Shown in pieces: positions 8,309-16,954 of a stretch of 64,000 nt of DNA. The notes beneath the pieces are model-generated. The model ran no database searches and was not told where the DNA came from. It saw only the letters and a program-made list of their open reading frames with translations. How positions within the stretch are numbered: position 1 is the stretch's first letter; each line of letters starts with the position of its first letter. Source of the DNA: Marisediminitalea alba (GTDB taxonomy: Bacteria > Pseudomonadota > Gammaproteobacteria > Enterobacterales > Alteromonadaceae); assembly GCF_002993365.1 (NCBI RefSeq), contig NZ_PVNP01000047.1, positions 44,548-108,547 of the forward strand. Reading direction: 5' to 3'. The position numbers were made by a program, and so were the translations under genes.

Positions 8309-9871
8309 TTACCACCAGGTAATATAAAACGCCGCTACTACAATGGTTAATGCCACCGAACCAACATTAAACACTGATGAAGTTTTAAAGTTGATGTCAT
8401 TCAGTTGTACGGCGTGCTCATGGTCGCCCTTACCTTCAAACAGGCTAACAATAACGGCCAGGCCCACACACAGTAAAAATACAATGCCTACGCGGTCCAT
8501 AAACGGCAGCTCTGGCAGCAGGAGTTTAAATGCCAGGCTGAATACCGCAGAGCCAACGGCCGCTACCAGACCACCATTAGCGGTAGTTTTCTTCCAGAAC
8601 ATACCCAGTGCAAACAGCGCTACGATACCCGGTGTGAAGAAGCCGGTGAATTCCTGAATATACTGGAACGCCTGATCGAACTGACCGAGTAATGGTTTAG
8701 CCACAACCATGGCAATAATCAGCGCCAGCAAGCTCACAATACGACCTACTTTTACATAGTGATGCTGGCTCTTATCAGGGTTTCGGTCTTTATAAATATC
8801 CATGGTAAAGATAGTCGACACACTGTTGGTCATCGACGCCAGTGACGAGACGATTGCGGCAACCAGTGCAGCAAAGATAATGCCTTTAAGGCCAACCGGC
8901 ATCAGTGTCATCAGTGACGGATATGCCTGGTCGGCTTTTTCCAGATCCGGGACCAACAGCACCGCTGCAATACCGGGTAATACTACAATCAACGGCATCA
9001 ACACCTTCAGGAATGCAGCAAATACAATCCCTTTCTGAGCTTCATTAACACTTTTAGCCGCCAAAGTACGTTGGATAATGTACTGGTTGAAGCCCCAGTA
9101 AGACAGGTTCATGATCCACATACCACCAATAAGAACTGATAAGCCCGGCAGATCCATATAATGTGGATTGTCTTCGCTCAGGATCATGTCAAATTTACCC
9201 GGTAACTCAGTCGTTACGGTATTGAAACCAGCCCAGAATCCGGCTCCGTCACCGATAATATTCAATGCGGTGTAAGACAGGAACATTCCGCCTAATACCA
9301 ACAGCACAACCTGAATAATATCTGTCATGGCCACGGCTTTCAGACCACCGTATAAAGAATAAGCCAGAGAGAATACACCGAGGAAAATCATACCGTACAT
9401 CAGGTCAACACCAGCAATCGTATTGATTGCCAGTGCACCCAGCCATAATACTGCGGTGAGGTTTACAAACACATAAACACCCAGCCAGAATACCGCCATC
9501 ACCATGCGTACACGGTGGTCGTAGCGCTGCTCGAGGAATTGCGGCATAGTATAGATTTTATGTTTCAGGAAGATCGGCAGGAAGTATTTACCTACAATGA
9601 TCAGCGTGATAGCTGCCATCCACTCATAGGAAGCTATTGCCAGCCCCACCATGTAACCGGAACCGGACATCCCGATGATCTGCTCTGCCGAAATGTTGGC
9701 AGCGATCAGTGAGGCACCGATGGCCCACCAAGGCAGACTTGAACCCGCCAGAAAGTAATCGTTAGTGTCTTTCTCGTGTCCCTTTTCTTCACGAGAAACC
9801 CACCATGCGATGCCGATTAAGGCAATCACATAGATAGCGAATAACGCTATGTCGAGTGTTTCAATTTTCAT
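8309..9871 (-). CDS. sglT: Sodium/glucose-galactose symporter, vSGLT-like
   Basis: Inner-membrane Na+/sugar symporter of the SSS family with about 14 helices. It is strikingly like the Vibrio SGLT in visible blocks: DYFLAGSSLPWWAIGASLIA, AEQIIGMSGSGY, AIASYEWMAA, YYWGFNQYIIQRTLAAKS-type sequence and AAIVSSLASMTNSVSTIFT. The chosen ATG at 9871 gives 520 aa; a TTG four codons upstream is possible. It is third in the galT-galK-sglT operon, 49 bp after galK, so galactose is the likely substrate. Confidence 0.93.
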   Translation of the reverse strand: MKIETLDIALFAIYVIALIGIAWWVSREEKGHEKDTNDYFLAGSSLPWWAIGASLIAANISAEQIIGMSGSGYMVGLAIASYEWMAAITLIIVGKYFLPIFLKHKIYTMPQFLEQRYDHRVRMVMAVFWLGVYVFVNLTAVLWLGALAINTIAGVDLMYGMIFLGVFSLAYSLYGGLKAVAMTDIIQVVLLVLGGMFLSYTALNIIGDGAGFWAGFNTVTTELPGKFDMILSEDNPHYMDLPGLSVLIGGMWIMNLSYWGFNQYIIQRTLAAKSVNEAQKGIVFAAFLKVLMPLIVVLPGIAAVLLVPDLEKADQAYPSLMTLMPVGLKGIIFAALVAAIVSSLASMTNSVSTIFTMDIYKDRNPDKSQHHYVKVGRIVSLLALIIAMVVAKPLLGQFDQAFQYIQEFTGFFTPGIVALFALGMFWKKTTANGGLVAAVGSAVFSLAFKLLLPELPFMDRVGIVFLLCVGLAVIVSLFEGKGDHEHAVQLNDINFKTSSVFNVGSVALTIVVAAFYITWW

Positions 9872-9919
9872 TATGCGACCCAATAGATTGTAATTTTAAT
9901 TCGTAAGTGGATAACGAAA

Positions 9920-11068
9920 TTAGGTATTTTCGTCAAAAGCACCCTGATTTGTAGTACAAATGTAAACTTTTTGTTTCAACCCAGTCCGCGCATAATACTT
10001 GTCTTCTACCTGTTTAGTCACCCCTAAAAGTAAATTTTTTGGTAATAAAGCAACAACACAACCGCCAAATCCGCCTCCAGTCATCCTAACCCCGCCGGTT
10101 TTGCCTATCTCCTGCTGGATAATTTCTACCAGAAAATCAATCGGCGGCACGGTTATTTCGAAGTCGTCACGCATTGAAATATGCGACTCAGCCATTAACT
10201 GACTCACTTGAGCCATGTCACCCTTTGCCAATGCATCAAACATGGCAGTGGTGCGTGCGTTTTCGCTGATTATATGGCGTGCGCGCTTGTACTCATTCTC
10301 ACTAAGCGAATTTTTGGCGGCTTCCAGCAGCTCTGTGTCGGCATCCCGTAAACTGGCCACGCCAAGTTTGCGAGCTGCTGCCTCGCATTGCTGACGGCGC
10401 AAATTGTATTCGCTGTCGACCAATCCCCGCTTCACATTGGAATTGATGATCATAATGGCGAAATCTTCAGGTAAATCGATAAAGCGCTGGGACAGGTCGC
10501 GACAATCCAACAACATAGCTTTCCCGTGTTTGCCGAGTGCCGATATCAGCTGGTCCATAATGCCGCACGAACAGCCAACAAATTCATTTTCGGCCTGCTG
10601 ACCCAGCAAGGCAGCCTCAATGCCTTCGATATTCAGCTCATAAAGCTGCGTTAAGGCACTGATAATCGCAACTTCAAAAGAGGCAGATGAACTCAGCCCC
10701 GCGCCCTGTGGCACGTTACCGGTAACCACCAGATTCGCCCCGCCCAGTTGTGGGTACTTCGCTTTGACAACCTGACACACCCCTTTTACATAGTTGAGCC
10801 AGCCTGGCTGTGGCTGGTGCTGAATGTTATCCAGGGAAAATGACGCGCATTCATTATCGTAGTCAACGGCCACCACCTTCACAATGCCGTCATGCCGCTT
10901 TGCCGCGGCAATATCGGTACCAAAGTTGATCGCAACCGGAAATACAAAACCCTGGTTATAGTCGGTATGCTCACCAATCAGATTAACCCGGCCGGGGGCG
11001 TGGCTGGTTACCTCTGGCGTGGTGTTAAAATAAGCAGAGAACAGCGAAGAAATATCTGCAAGCGTCAT
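9920..11068 (-). CDS. galK: Galactokinase
   Basis: Phosphorylates galactose to galactose-1-phosphate (Leloir pathway). The 382-aa GHMP kinase shows the galactokinase signature [17 protein letters not shown] near residue 25, the GHMP ATP motif [14 protein letters not shown], and a C-terminal MTGGGFGGC motif. Its start overlaps the galT stop by four bases (ATGA), which indicates coupling. The sodium/galactose symporter follows. No galE or galM is present in the window, so the pathway must be completed elsewhere. Confidence 0.97.
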   Translation of the reverse strand: MTLADISSLFSAYFNTTPEVTSHAPGRVNLIGEHTDYNQGFVFPVAINFGTDIAAAKRHDGIVKVVAVDYDNECASFSLDNIQHQPQPGWLNYVKGVCQVVKAKYPQLGGANLVVTGNVPQGAGLSSSASFEVAIISALTQLYELNIEGIEAALLGQQAENEFVGCSCGIMDQLISALGKHGKAMLLDCRDLSQRFIDLPEDFAIMIINSNVKRGLVDSEYNLRRQQCEAAARKLGVASLRDADTELLEAAKNSLSENEYKRARHIISENARTTAMFDALAKGDMAQVSQLMAESHISMRDDFEITVPPIDFLVEIIQQEIGKTGGVRMTGGGFGGCVVALLPKNLLLGVTKQVEDKYYARTGLKQKVYICTTNQGAFDENT

Positions 11069-12111
11069 TGGCCGGCCTCTTTATAATGTGTGGCAGAAAG
11101 CGCCTGCAACTGCCGGGCAGCTTGTTCAGGTGTGAGGTCGCGCTGAGCTTCTGCCATCATCTCATAGCCAACCATAAACTTTCTGACGCTGGCAGAGCGC
11201 AACAATGGCGGAAAGAAGTGTGCGTGCAGCCCCCATTCAGGATGCGCTTTGTCATCAAAGGGCTGACTGTGCCAGCCCATTGAATATGGGAAGGACGTGT
11301 TAAACAGGTTGTCATACTTACTGGTAATTTCGCCCACAATGATGGCAAGGTTTCGCGCCTGAGTCTCACTCAGATCCGCCAGAGAACTCACACTAAAGCG
11401 CGGTAATAGCAGAGTTTCGAACGGCCAGGCGGCCCAGTAAGGAACCACAACCAGCCAGTCTTTATTACTGCATACTACCCGCTCTTTGACAGCAATTTCG
11501 CGTTCCGCATAATCGAGCAGCAGGGCTCGCTGATGTTGCTGATAATACTCAGCGAAGCTTGCCTGTTTCCTGGCCGCCTGCGTTGGCAAATGACGCTGAG
11601 CCCAGACTTGTCCATGGGGATGCGGATTGGAGCAGCCCATCATGGCGCCTTTGTTCTCAAAAACCTGTACCCACTGATAACTTTCACCTAACTCTGCGGT
11701 TTGCGCCATCCAGCATTTCACTACGCCGACTCTTTCCTCATTGGTCAGTAATGGTAGCGTTTTACTGTGATCCGGCGAAAAGCAAATCACCCGGCTACAT
11801 CCCTGTTCAGACTCATAGCGAAACAGCGGGTCGCTACTGGCACTATCCGGCGTGTCTGGTTGCAGCGCGGCAAAGTCGTTGGTAAATACGAAAGTCCCTG
11901 CAAAAGCCGGGTTGACTTCCCCGTTGATCCGCGTGTTTCCCGGACACAAATAACAGCTTTCATCATACGTAGGTAAGACGGACTGATCGGGCTCATCCTG
12001 CTGGCCCTGCCAGGGGCGCCTGGCCCGGTGTGGCGATACCAGCACCCACTCTTGCAATAACGGGTTGTAACGTCGATGTGGATGATCCGACGGCTCAAAA
12101 GGAACAGACAT
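11065..12111 (-). CDS. galT: Galactose-1-phosphate uridylyltransferase
   Basis: Exchanges UMP between UDP-glucose and galactose-1-phosphate. The 348-aa protein has the family features [19 protein letters not shown] at the N-terminus, zinc-binding CYLCPG, the catalytic NPHPHGQVW histidine motif, and the C-terminal GWHSQPFDD and [12 protein letters not shown]. It is first in the operon, 202 bp from the upstream lactonase gene. That gap holds two LacI-type operators. An AGGA Shine-Dalgarno precedes the ATG. Confidence 0.97.
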   Translation of the reverse strand: MSVPFEPSDHPHRRYNPLLQEWVLVSPHRARRPWQGQQDEPDQSVLPTYDESCYLCPGNTRINGEVNPAFAGTFVFTNDFAALQPDTPDSASSDPLFRYESEQGCSRVICFSPDHSKTLPLLTNEERVGVVKCWMAQTAELGESYQWVQVFENKGAMMGCSNPHPHGQVWAQRHLPTQAARKQASFAEYYQQHQRALLLDYAEREIAVKERVVCSNKDWLVVVPYWAAWPFETLLLPRFSVSSLADLSETQARNLAIIVGEITSKYDNLFNTSFPYSMGWHSQPFDDKAHPEWGLHAHFFPPLLRSASVRKFMVGYEMMAEAQRDLTPEQAARQLQALSATHYKEAGQ

Positions 12112-12134
12112 GATTAATTCCTGTTTAACTTAAA

Positions 12135-12150
12135 GGGTAAACGTTTTCCC
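12135..12150. promoter_or_regulatory. LacI/GalR-type operator 1 upstream of galT
   Basis: GGGTAAACGTTTTCCC is a 16-bp near-perfect palindrome (one mismatched pair) centred on the AACGTT core typical of LacI-family repressors. It lies 24 bp before galT. Confidence 0.75.
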
Positions 12151-12266
12151 TATTCTCGTCTTTTTTTACATAGATGTAAATAACTCTACGCCACCTATTC
12201 TCATCTGATCAGCTAATTAACATAAATGAGGCTAGTCACTATAAATGGGGAGCAACGCTAAATATG

Positions 12267-12280
12267 GGTATACGTTTACC
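12267..12280. promoter_or_regulatory. LacI/GalR-type operator 2 upstream of galT
   Basis: GGTATACGTTTACC is a 14-bp palindrome with one mismatched pair, about 130 bp from operator 1. The same core and the spacing suggest cooperative binding or looping by one LacI-family repressor. No such repressor is encoded in the window. Confidence 0.7.
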
Positions 12281-12313
12281 TTGTAGCAAAAACAAGAACT
12301 TGATAAATCTGAG

Positions 12314-13198
12314 TTAGTTATCTTTAACCCGCGGTTCAGGCACACCCGTTACACCCACGTCGAGTTCAAACACGCTACCAGCCAGCGGATAGCGATTTAA
12401 CGCATCATCATCCATGCCGATGCAGGCTGTGGTAACCAACAGTGTTGAATATTCTGGCCCGCCGAAAGTGACATTGGTAATTTGTGGCGCAGGCAACACA
12501 ATTCGCTCGATGAGCTTTCCTGCCGGATCAAAGTAACACAGCCCGTGCCCTTGCCAGCAGGCCACCCAAAGGTTGTCATGGCTATCCACCGTAATACCGT
12601 CCGGATAACCGTGGTGCTCAGGTAAAACAATGTGTTGGCGCTTATGGGATAGCTGTCCATGACCATCAACGGTAAAAGCGTAGATGGTTCGGGTGGCAGA
12701 GCTCACTGAATAAAGCCGATCTCCGGCTAGGTTAAATGCCGGGCCATTGGATACGACATAGCCACTGTCTACTTTGTGTAATGTGGGATTTTCGTTAAGA
12801 TTGGCAAGTTGATAGAGACTCCCGCAGGGAGCCGTTTCACTGTCATCCATGGAACCAAAATACAGCCGACCAGCCTGGTCAGTTTTCGCATCATTTAAGC
12901 GATTGCCTGCCGGTTCTTCGCTCAGCAATAAACAGCACTCGCCACAGCTCAGATCGTCGTTTAGCCAGTATATGCCCGACTGTAATCCAACAATAAAACG
13001 GCCCGAACGGGTTTCTTTCACCCAGCCAATTTGTTCTGGCATTGGAATGGACGTCACAGCCCTGGATGCGTAATCCATGCGGTATAACAGTTGCTGTTTA
13101 ATATCGACCCAGAAAACGCTGTTATACCGGGCACTGTAATAGATGCCCTCGCCGAGGCTGCACCTGTGACGACTTACATTTAAAATTTTAACCGGCAT
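12314..13198 (-). CDS. SMP-30/gluconolactonase-family sugar lactonase
   Basis: A 294-aa six-bladed propeller protein that probably hydrolyses an aldonolactone to the aldonic acid. Typical blocks are LGEGIYYSARYNSVFWVDI near the N-terminus, RLNDAKTDQAGRLYFGSMDD with the metal-binding Asn/Asp, NGPAFN, YPDGITVDSHDNLWVA with the conserved Asp, and a C-terminal TNVTFGG. No signal peptide is present, so it is cytoplasmic. AAGGA lies four bases before the ATG. It is on the same strand as the gal operon but ahead of its operators. With the SDR dehydrogenase about 2 kb away it could form an oxidative pentose or galactose branch; the substrate is inferred. Confidence 0.88.
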   Translation of the reverse strand: MPVKILNVSRHRCSLGEGIYYSARYNSVFWVDIKQQLLYRMDYASRAVTSIPMPEQIGWVKETRSGRFIVGLQSGIYWLNDDLSCGECCLLLSEEPAGNRLNDAKTDQAGRLYFGSMDDSETAPCGSLYQLANLNENPTLHKVDSGYVVSNGPAFNLAGDRLYSVSSATRTIYAFTVDGHGQLSHKRQHIVLPEHHGYPDGITVDSHDNLWVACWQGHGLCYFDPAGKLIERIVLPAPQITNVTFGGPEYSTLLVTTACIGMDDDALNRYPLAGSVFELDVGVTGVPEPRVKDN

Positions 13199-13258
13199 TA
13201 CATCCTTACACTGTTAAAAAGCCCCACAGGTGAACCCTGCCCTCACCAACTGCTTTCG

Positions 13259-13663
13259 TCAGTTAGCCGCTCGATAATTCACCATCAAAGCCGAATAGAG
13301 AAAGGCAAAGCTTACACAACCTGCAAACAGAATCGAGTAGTGAATGTCATTTAAGAATAAAACCATTGAGATATCAGCGCCAAGGAAAAAGCTACCAAAA
13401 AACAGTAAAGCAAACAGTGACTGACTGTTTTGTTGCTGGCGCAATCGCTGGTCTCTTAAAACACAGGCCATGAATTTCAGCACCGGTAAATCTTGTTGCC
13501 ACTGACTTAGTTGTTTCCCTTGTGTGTGCGCATAAAGTTTTGCCGCAACGACAAGCGCAATGGGCGTCAGGATAACGGGTAACCAGATGTATCCTTCGCT
13601 AAAGCCGTGATAAACCGCAACAGTCATCAGTACCAGGCTTGAGTAAATATAAATACGTTCCAT
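13259..13663 (-). CDS. Small four-helix membrane protein next to bacteriocin-like genes
   Basis: A 134-aa protein I do not recognise. Hydrophobic segments lie at about residues 4-18, 26-44, 82-104 and 108-127. A basic, Gln-rich cytosolic-type loop (about 45-80) separates the two helical pairs. GGAG lies nine bases before the ATG. It follows the two double-glycine peptide genes on the same strand, past a strong terminator, so it probably has its own promoter or gets read-through. An immunity or accessory role is a guess from position and topology only. Confidence 0.6.
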   Translation of the reverse strand: MERIYIYSSLVLMTVAVYHGFSEGYIWLPVILTPIALVVAAKLYAHTQGKQLSQWQQDLPVLKFMACVLRDQRLRQQQNSQSLFALLFFGSFFLGADISMVLFLNDIHYSILFAGCVSFAFLYSALMVNYRAAN

Positions 13664-13705
13664 GCATTTTCTCCGAATAGAAGTTTACGATTCATAAAGG
13701 AAAAA

Positions 13706-13726
13706 AGCGGTTCATAACGAACCGCT
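13706..13726 (-). terminator. Terminator after double-glycine peptide genes
   Basis: AGCGGTTC/GAACCGCT perfect 8-bp stem with five-base loop, followed leftward by a T run. It starts seven bases past the stop of the second peptide gene. Confidence 0.85.
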
Positions 13727-13732
13727 CAAGCG

Positions 13733-13981
13733 TTAGAAAACACTGCCACCATCGTCCTGGATTTGATCAACTATGCTATCAACACCGGAGACCACTGCGC
13801 CTACGATACTGCCAGCCACTGCACCTGCGGCAGCACCAATGATGCCCCCCATGGCAGCTCCTACAGTAGCCCCCGTAGCTGCTCCGGAAAGCGCACCTGA
13901 GCCCGCAGCTTCGAGAGCTTCAGTACCGCTTACCGACCCGCCTGTAACTACCATACACTCGCCTGGCTCCAAACATCTCAT
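13733..13981 (-). CDS. Double-glycine-leader, glycine-rich bacteriocin-like peptide B
   Basis: An 82-aa precursor. The predicted leader MRCLEPGECMVVTGG (15 aa) ends in Gly-Gly, as in peptides cut by peptidase-containing ABC exporters. The mature part (67 aa) is a Gly/Ala-rich hydrophobic helix with repeated GxxxG-like spacing (ATGATVGAAMGGIIGAAAGA), then an acidic tail (DSIVDQIQDD). The start at 13981 is chosen because AAGGAG lies seven bases upstream; a more distal ATG at 14011 would overlap the preceding gene. It is ten bases downstream of peptide A. Class II bacteriocin-like architecture is seen; activity is inferred. Confidence 0.72.
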   Translation of the reverse strand: MRCLEPGECMVVTGGSVSGTEALEAAGSGALSGAATGATVGAAMGGIIGAAAGAVAGSIVGAVVSGVDSIVDQIQDDGGSVF

Positions 13982-13991
13982 ATTGCTCTCC

Positions 13992-14204
13992 TTAGTCTGA
14001 GAAATATTCATAAGCTGCTCCTATCAAAGCTCCGGCGGCTACCACACCAATCACAACCGGAGCGGTAACAGTAGCCCCTACCGCAACGGCAATACCGACC
14101 ACGGTAGCGCCTGCACCTGCACCAGTTGTAGCACCTTCTGCGGCATCGATAATATCACCGCCACCGCTAACCAGCTCGATATGCTTGCTATTTAATTCAT
14201 ACAT
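13992..14204 (-). CDS. Double-glycine-leader, glycine-rich bacteriocin-like peptide A
   Basis: A 70-aa precursor with leader MYELNSKHIELVSGG ending in Gly-Gly, and a 55-aa mature part that begins acidic (GDIIDAAEG), continues as a Gly/Ala/Val-rich membrane-spanning stretch (about residues 27-65) and ends YEYFSD. AAGGA lies seven bases before the ATG at 14204; an in-frame ATG five codons earlier overlaps that site and is less likely. It is co-directional with peptide B, with the same leader length, which suggests a two-peptide (class IIb-like) pair. No exporter or peptidase gene is nearby. Confidence 0.72.
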   Translation of the reverse strand: MYELNSKHIELVSGGGDIIDAAEGATTGAGAGATVVGIAVAVGATVTAPVVIGVVAAGALIGAAYEYFSD

Positions 14205-14258
14205 AGATTGTTCCTTCACATGGGTTTAATTTTCAGCTGATTACCTGAAAACACTTTT

Positions 14259-14287
14259 GTCTCGGGTATATACCGGTTTGCCGAGAC
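14259..14287. promoter_or_regulatory. Nested inverted repeat upstream of peptide genes
   Basis: GTCTCGG at 14259-14265 and CCGAGAC at 14281-14287 form a perfect inverted repeat. It encloses a second perfect palindrome, GGTATATACC, at 14265-14274. It lies 55 bp ahead of the peptide A start, so it could be an operator or a 5'-UTR structure. Confidence 0.5.
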
Positions 14288-14410
14288 CCCCTCCCGCAAT
14301 AACCTTTGCAGAAGAAAGCTAAATTTAAATGTAAAGGTTCACGAAATCAGCGGTCCAAACGGACAGGTATGGGATAGTTTATGAAAGCTTAGGGAGAGAG
14401 AAAATACAGT

Positions 14411-15115
14411 TTAACTGGCAACAATCAGCACGGTACCGGCAAACGCTGCTACCACCAGGATCAGTTTTCTCACCAGTATTTCGTTGATACGCCGGTTAAT
14501 GAAAAACGACGCAAACCAGCCAATCAGAATAGCCGGAATACATTTTAAGAAAAGCTCAAGATCATCATGCCCCGCTGCGTCGGTAAACCACAATACCGCG
14601 ATGCCAAACATGTTGATATAAACAAAAAAGACGCTCAGATTGGCTTTGATTTTATCTTTATCTTCCGCCTGATAAAGCAAGCCCATAGGCGCTCCGCCTG
14701 CCGATGTTGTGGTACCCATAAAGCCCGAAATCATGGCCGCGATTAAATTGGAAATGACGCTGATCCGCGGCGTAACGCCCACCATAGACAATATTACTGC
14801 GGCAATAATACACACGCCTAACAACATCTGGTACTGATGGGCGTCTATGTAAAGCAGCACACTACCGGCCACCAGCACACCGGCCGTGCCGCCAAGAATT
14901 GAGAAGCCGGTTTGTTTCAAGTCGATATCGTACTGATGTTTAACTGCCAACAGCGTGGTTAACAGTAAAGCATTGAGGATCATGGGACCAGGCACCAGTT
15001 CGGGCATGATCAAAAAGATAAGCGGTGCACCCAACAAGCCAAGCCCAAAGCCTATAACACTCTGCAAGCATGAACCGATGATCAGGACCAGGTACACCAG
15101 GATATAGTCGGTCAA
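14411..15115 (-). CDS. TSUP (TauE/SafE) family permease
   Basis: A 234-aa inner-membrane protein with about eight helices and the two duplicated glycine-rich motifs of the sulfite exporter TauE/SafE family (QSVIGFGLGLLGAPLIF near the N-terminus, SGFMGTTTSAGGAPMGL in the second half). The start is TTG at 15115 with AAGGA eight bases upstream. Family members move organic or sulfur-containing anions; substrate is unknown here. An arabinose-locus element lies 50 bp upstream, so export or uptake of a sugar-acid intermediate is conceivable. Confidence 0.82.
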   Translation of the reverse strand: MTDYILVYLVLIIGSCLQSVIGFGLGLLGAPLIFLIMPELVPGPMILNALLLTTLLAVKHQYDIDLKQTGFSILGGTAGVLVAGSVLLYIDAHQYQMLLGVCIIAAVILSMVGVTPRISVISNLIAAMISGFMGTTTSAGGAPMGLLYQAEDKDKIKANLSVFFVYINMFGIAVLWFTDAAGHDDLELFLKCIPAILIGWFASFFINRRINEILVRKLILVVAAFAGTVLIVAS

Positions 15116-15166
15116 ACAAACAATCCTTCAACTAAAACTTAACTGTTATGCGTAACATGCAATTTA

Positions 15167-15181
15167 CATATTATATTACAT
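15167..15181 (-). promoter_or_regulatory. Arabinose-locus operator-like site upstream of TSUP gene
   Basis: Read leftward the site is ATGTAATATAATATG, matching the reference element TTGTAATATAATATT (17120) at 13 of 15 positions. It lies 52 bp from the TSUP start. Confidence 0.5.
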
Positions 15182-15343
15182 ATGATTTGTGCACAGTGCC
15201 AGAATGTAAACATTTTTGCAACATAACAATTAGTCGGAATAGTTGTTTGCAGCCGCAGCAGGGGCTGCAGACCAGTCCAGAGAAAAGGAAAAATTCAGCG
15301 GATTAGGCATGCCGGCGCAGTGCCGGCAGGCGTTAGAATAGCG

Positions 15344-16123
15344 TTATACCCAGCCCGCATCGATAATCAGCGTTTGCGCTGTCATCATTTTGCTATCGTC
15401 AGCGGCGAGAAATAATGCTGCGTTGGCAATATCGATGGGTAACAGGGTTTCATGAATACACTGCGCCTGTTGTACTTCCTGTACAATTTCAGGACCAGCC
15501 CAACGGGTCATCTGTCTCTCGGTCATTACCCAGCCCGGTACCAGCGTGTTCACCCGAATATGCTCAGGTCCTAGCTTGGCAGCCAGGGTACGGGTCAGGC
15601 CATCAATTGCTGCTTTAGCCGTCGTGTAAACGGGCATGCAGGTTTGCTTCTGGCGCCAGCTTACCGACCCCATATTGACAATACTGCCACCACCGCAGCG
15701 GCGCATTTGCTCGACAACCGCCTGGGCAGCAAAAAAGCTCGGACGCAGGTTTACGTTAATGCGATCATTCCAGTATTCCTCGTCCACCTCTTCAAATTCG
15801 TGACGGGTATCATCGGCCGCATTGTTAATCAGCACGCTAATGTCGCCATGCAGTCTTGCGGCCTCACTGATAGCCCCTTTAAGGGCTTTGAGGTCGCGCA
15901 AGTCGCACTCTATAAAAGTGGCCTGGCCTTTTCCGGCTTGCGCTATTCGTTCTACCAATGCCTGGCTTTTGTCTACATTGACATCAACAAAACACACCCG
16001 GGCTCCCTGTGCACAAAATCGTTCCACCATAACCTCGCCAATACCTGTTCCACCGCCGGTAATAAATACGCTGCGGTTGTTCAGGCTTGGATAACAGGCC
16101 GAAGTATCAGACGACTGGGTCAT
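15344..16123 (-). CDS. SDR-family aldose 1-dehydrogenase (xylose/arabinose/galactose type)
   Basis: A 259-aa NAD(P)-dependent short-chain dehydrogenase. Visible are the cofactor motif TGGGTGIG, NNAA, and the catalytic Ser-Tyr-Lys (GSVSWRQ...VYTTAKAA). Several blocks (YPSLNNRSVFITGGGTGIG, YWNDRINVNLR, the C-terminal IDAGWV) closely recall Caulobacter D-xylose 1-dehydrogenase XylB, which oxidises an aldose to its lactone. GGTGA lies six bases before the ATG. It follows the FadR-type regulator by 62 bp, probably in one operon. The SMP-30 lactonase would be the next step. Which sugar is used is uncertain. Confidence 0.85.
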   Translation of the reverse strand: MTQSSDTSACYPSLNNRSVFITGGGTGIGEVMVERFCAQGARVCFVDVNVDKSQALVERIAQAGKGQATFIECDLRDLKALKGAISEAARLHGDISVLINNAADDTRHEFEEVDEEYWNDRINVNLRPSFFAAQAVVEQMRRCGGGSIVNMGSVSWRQKQTCMPVYTTAKAAIDGLTRTLAAKLGPEHIRVNTLVPGWVMTERQMTRWAGPEIVQEVQQAQCIHETLLPIDIANAALFLAADDSKMMTAQTLIIDAGWV

Positions 16124-16185
16124 AAAAAAATCACCATAGATGATGGCTCAGTAAACACCAACTTTCGTTGTTAAATAAAAATTCG

Positions 16186-16905
16186 TTACGCTGACAGTTC
16201 AGATTCAGCAATTTTCAATTCAATATAAGCCATTGCTTCATCTATCAGATACGCCATCATGTTTTTGGCTCGCTCTGCTTCACCGTTTTTGATCGCCTGA
16301 TAAATCTTGCGATGTTCGTCGGCAATGGTTTGCAGGCTGTCCTTGGCATTAGTCGTATACTGGAAGCTTACATTTAAAGCGGTGCTGATGAAATCCCGTA
16401 GCTGGTAGAAAAAACGATTGCCACTGGCTAGTAATATGGCCGTATGAAACTCTACATCGGGCTGATGGATAGAGCCATCGGTTTGTGCCGCGTTATCCAT
16501 GGCATTTAACGCCACCTCGATTTGCGCAATGGCTTCCGGTGACCCGTGTTTGGCTGCCAGTGCTGCCGCCTGTGGCTCAATGGCCAGACGCATTTGCAAA
16601 AACTCTTTCAATACCAGCAATGAAGGGCTGCTCTCAAACATCCACCCCAGTACGCTGGTATCATATAAGTTCCAGTTTTCCGGCGGTTCAACCCGAATCC
16701 CCTGGCGCGGCCGGGAGGATATTAGCCCCTTCGCTGCCAGCATTTTCACTGCTTCGCGCACTGCAGTACGACTGATGCCATACTCGGTACAAAGCTGAGC
16801 TTCAGTTGGAAGGCCTGAGCCCTCGCCATAGACTCCTGCAATAATCGCTTTACCCAATTCATTGGTAACGCGTTGCGACAGGTTTAAATTCTCAATTCGC
16901 GCCAT
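16186..16905 (-). CDS. GntR/FadR-family (FCD domain) transcriptional regulator
   Basis: A 239-aa cytoplasmic regulator. An N-terminal winged helix-turn-helix (LGKAIIAGVYGEGSGLPTEAQL, SRTAVREAVKMLAAKGLI, RPRQGIRV) is followed by an all-helical FCD effector domain whose metal-binding residues appear in the D...H pattern of DVEFHTAIL and DEHRKIYQAI. It is upstream of the aldose dehydrogenase, divergent from the SSS symporter, and has an operator-like site upstream. I infer that it senses a sugar or sugar acid and controls the arabinose-locus elements. GntR-type arabinose regulators are known in other gammaproteobacteria. Confidence 0.9.
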   Translation of the reverse strand: MARIENLNLSQRVTNELGKAIIAGVYGEGSGLPTEAQLCTEYGISRTAVREAVKMLAAKGLISSRPRQGIRVEPPENWNLYDTSVLGWMFESSPSLLVLKEFLQMRLAIEPQAAALAAKHGSPEAIAQIEVALNAMDNAAQTDGSIHQPDVEFHTAILLASGNRFFYQLRDFISTALNVSFQYTTNAKDSLQTIADEHRKIYQAIKNGEAERAKNMMAYLIDEAMAYIELKIAESELSA

Positions 16906-16939
16906 GGATTATAATCTTTCTGCTTACGGCCATAACCAC

Positions 16940-16954
16940 GGATAATATCATATT
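16940..16954 (+). promoter_or_regulatory. Operator-like site upstream of FadR-type gene (weak)
   Basis: GGATAATATCATATT matches the reference 15-mer TTGTAATATAATATT at 11 of 15 positions. It lies 35 bp ahead of the regulator start, where autoregulation would be expected. Confidence 0.35.

Noticed and set aside
13259..15115. TSUP permease as the exporter of the double-glycine peptides
   Set aside because: The permease has no peptidase or ATPase domain, and double-glycine leaders are processed by C39-peptidase ABC exporters, none of which is in the window.
15644..16174. A 176-codon plus-strand frame opposite the SDR gene
   Set aside because: The opposite strand has complete SDR motifs; the frame shows no motif or ribosome site.
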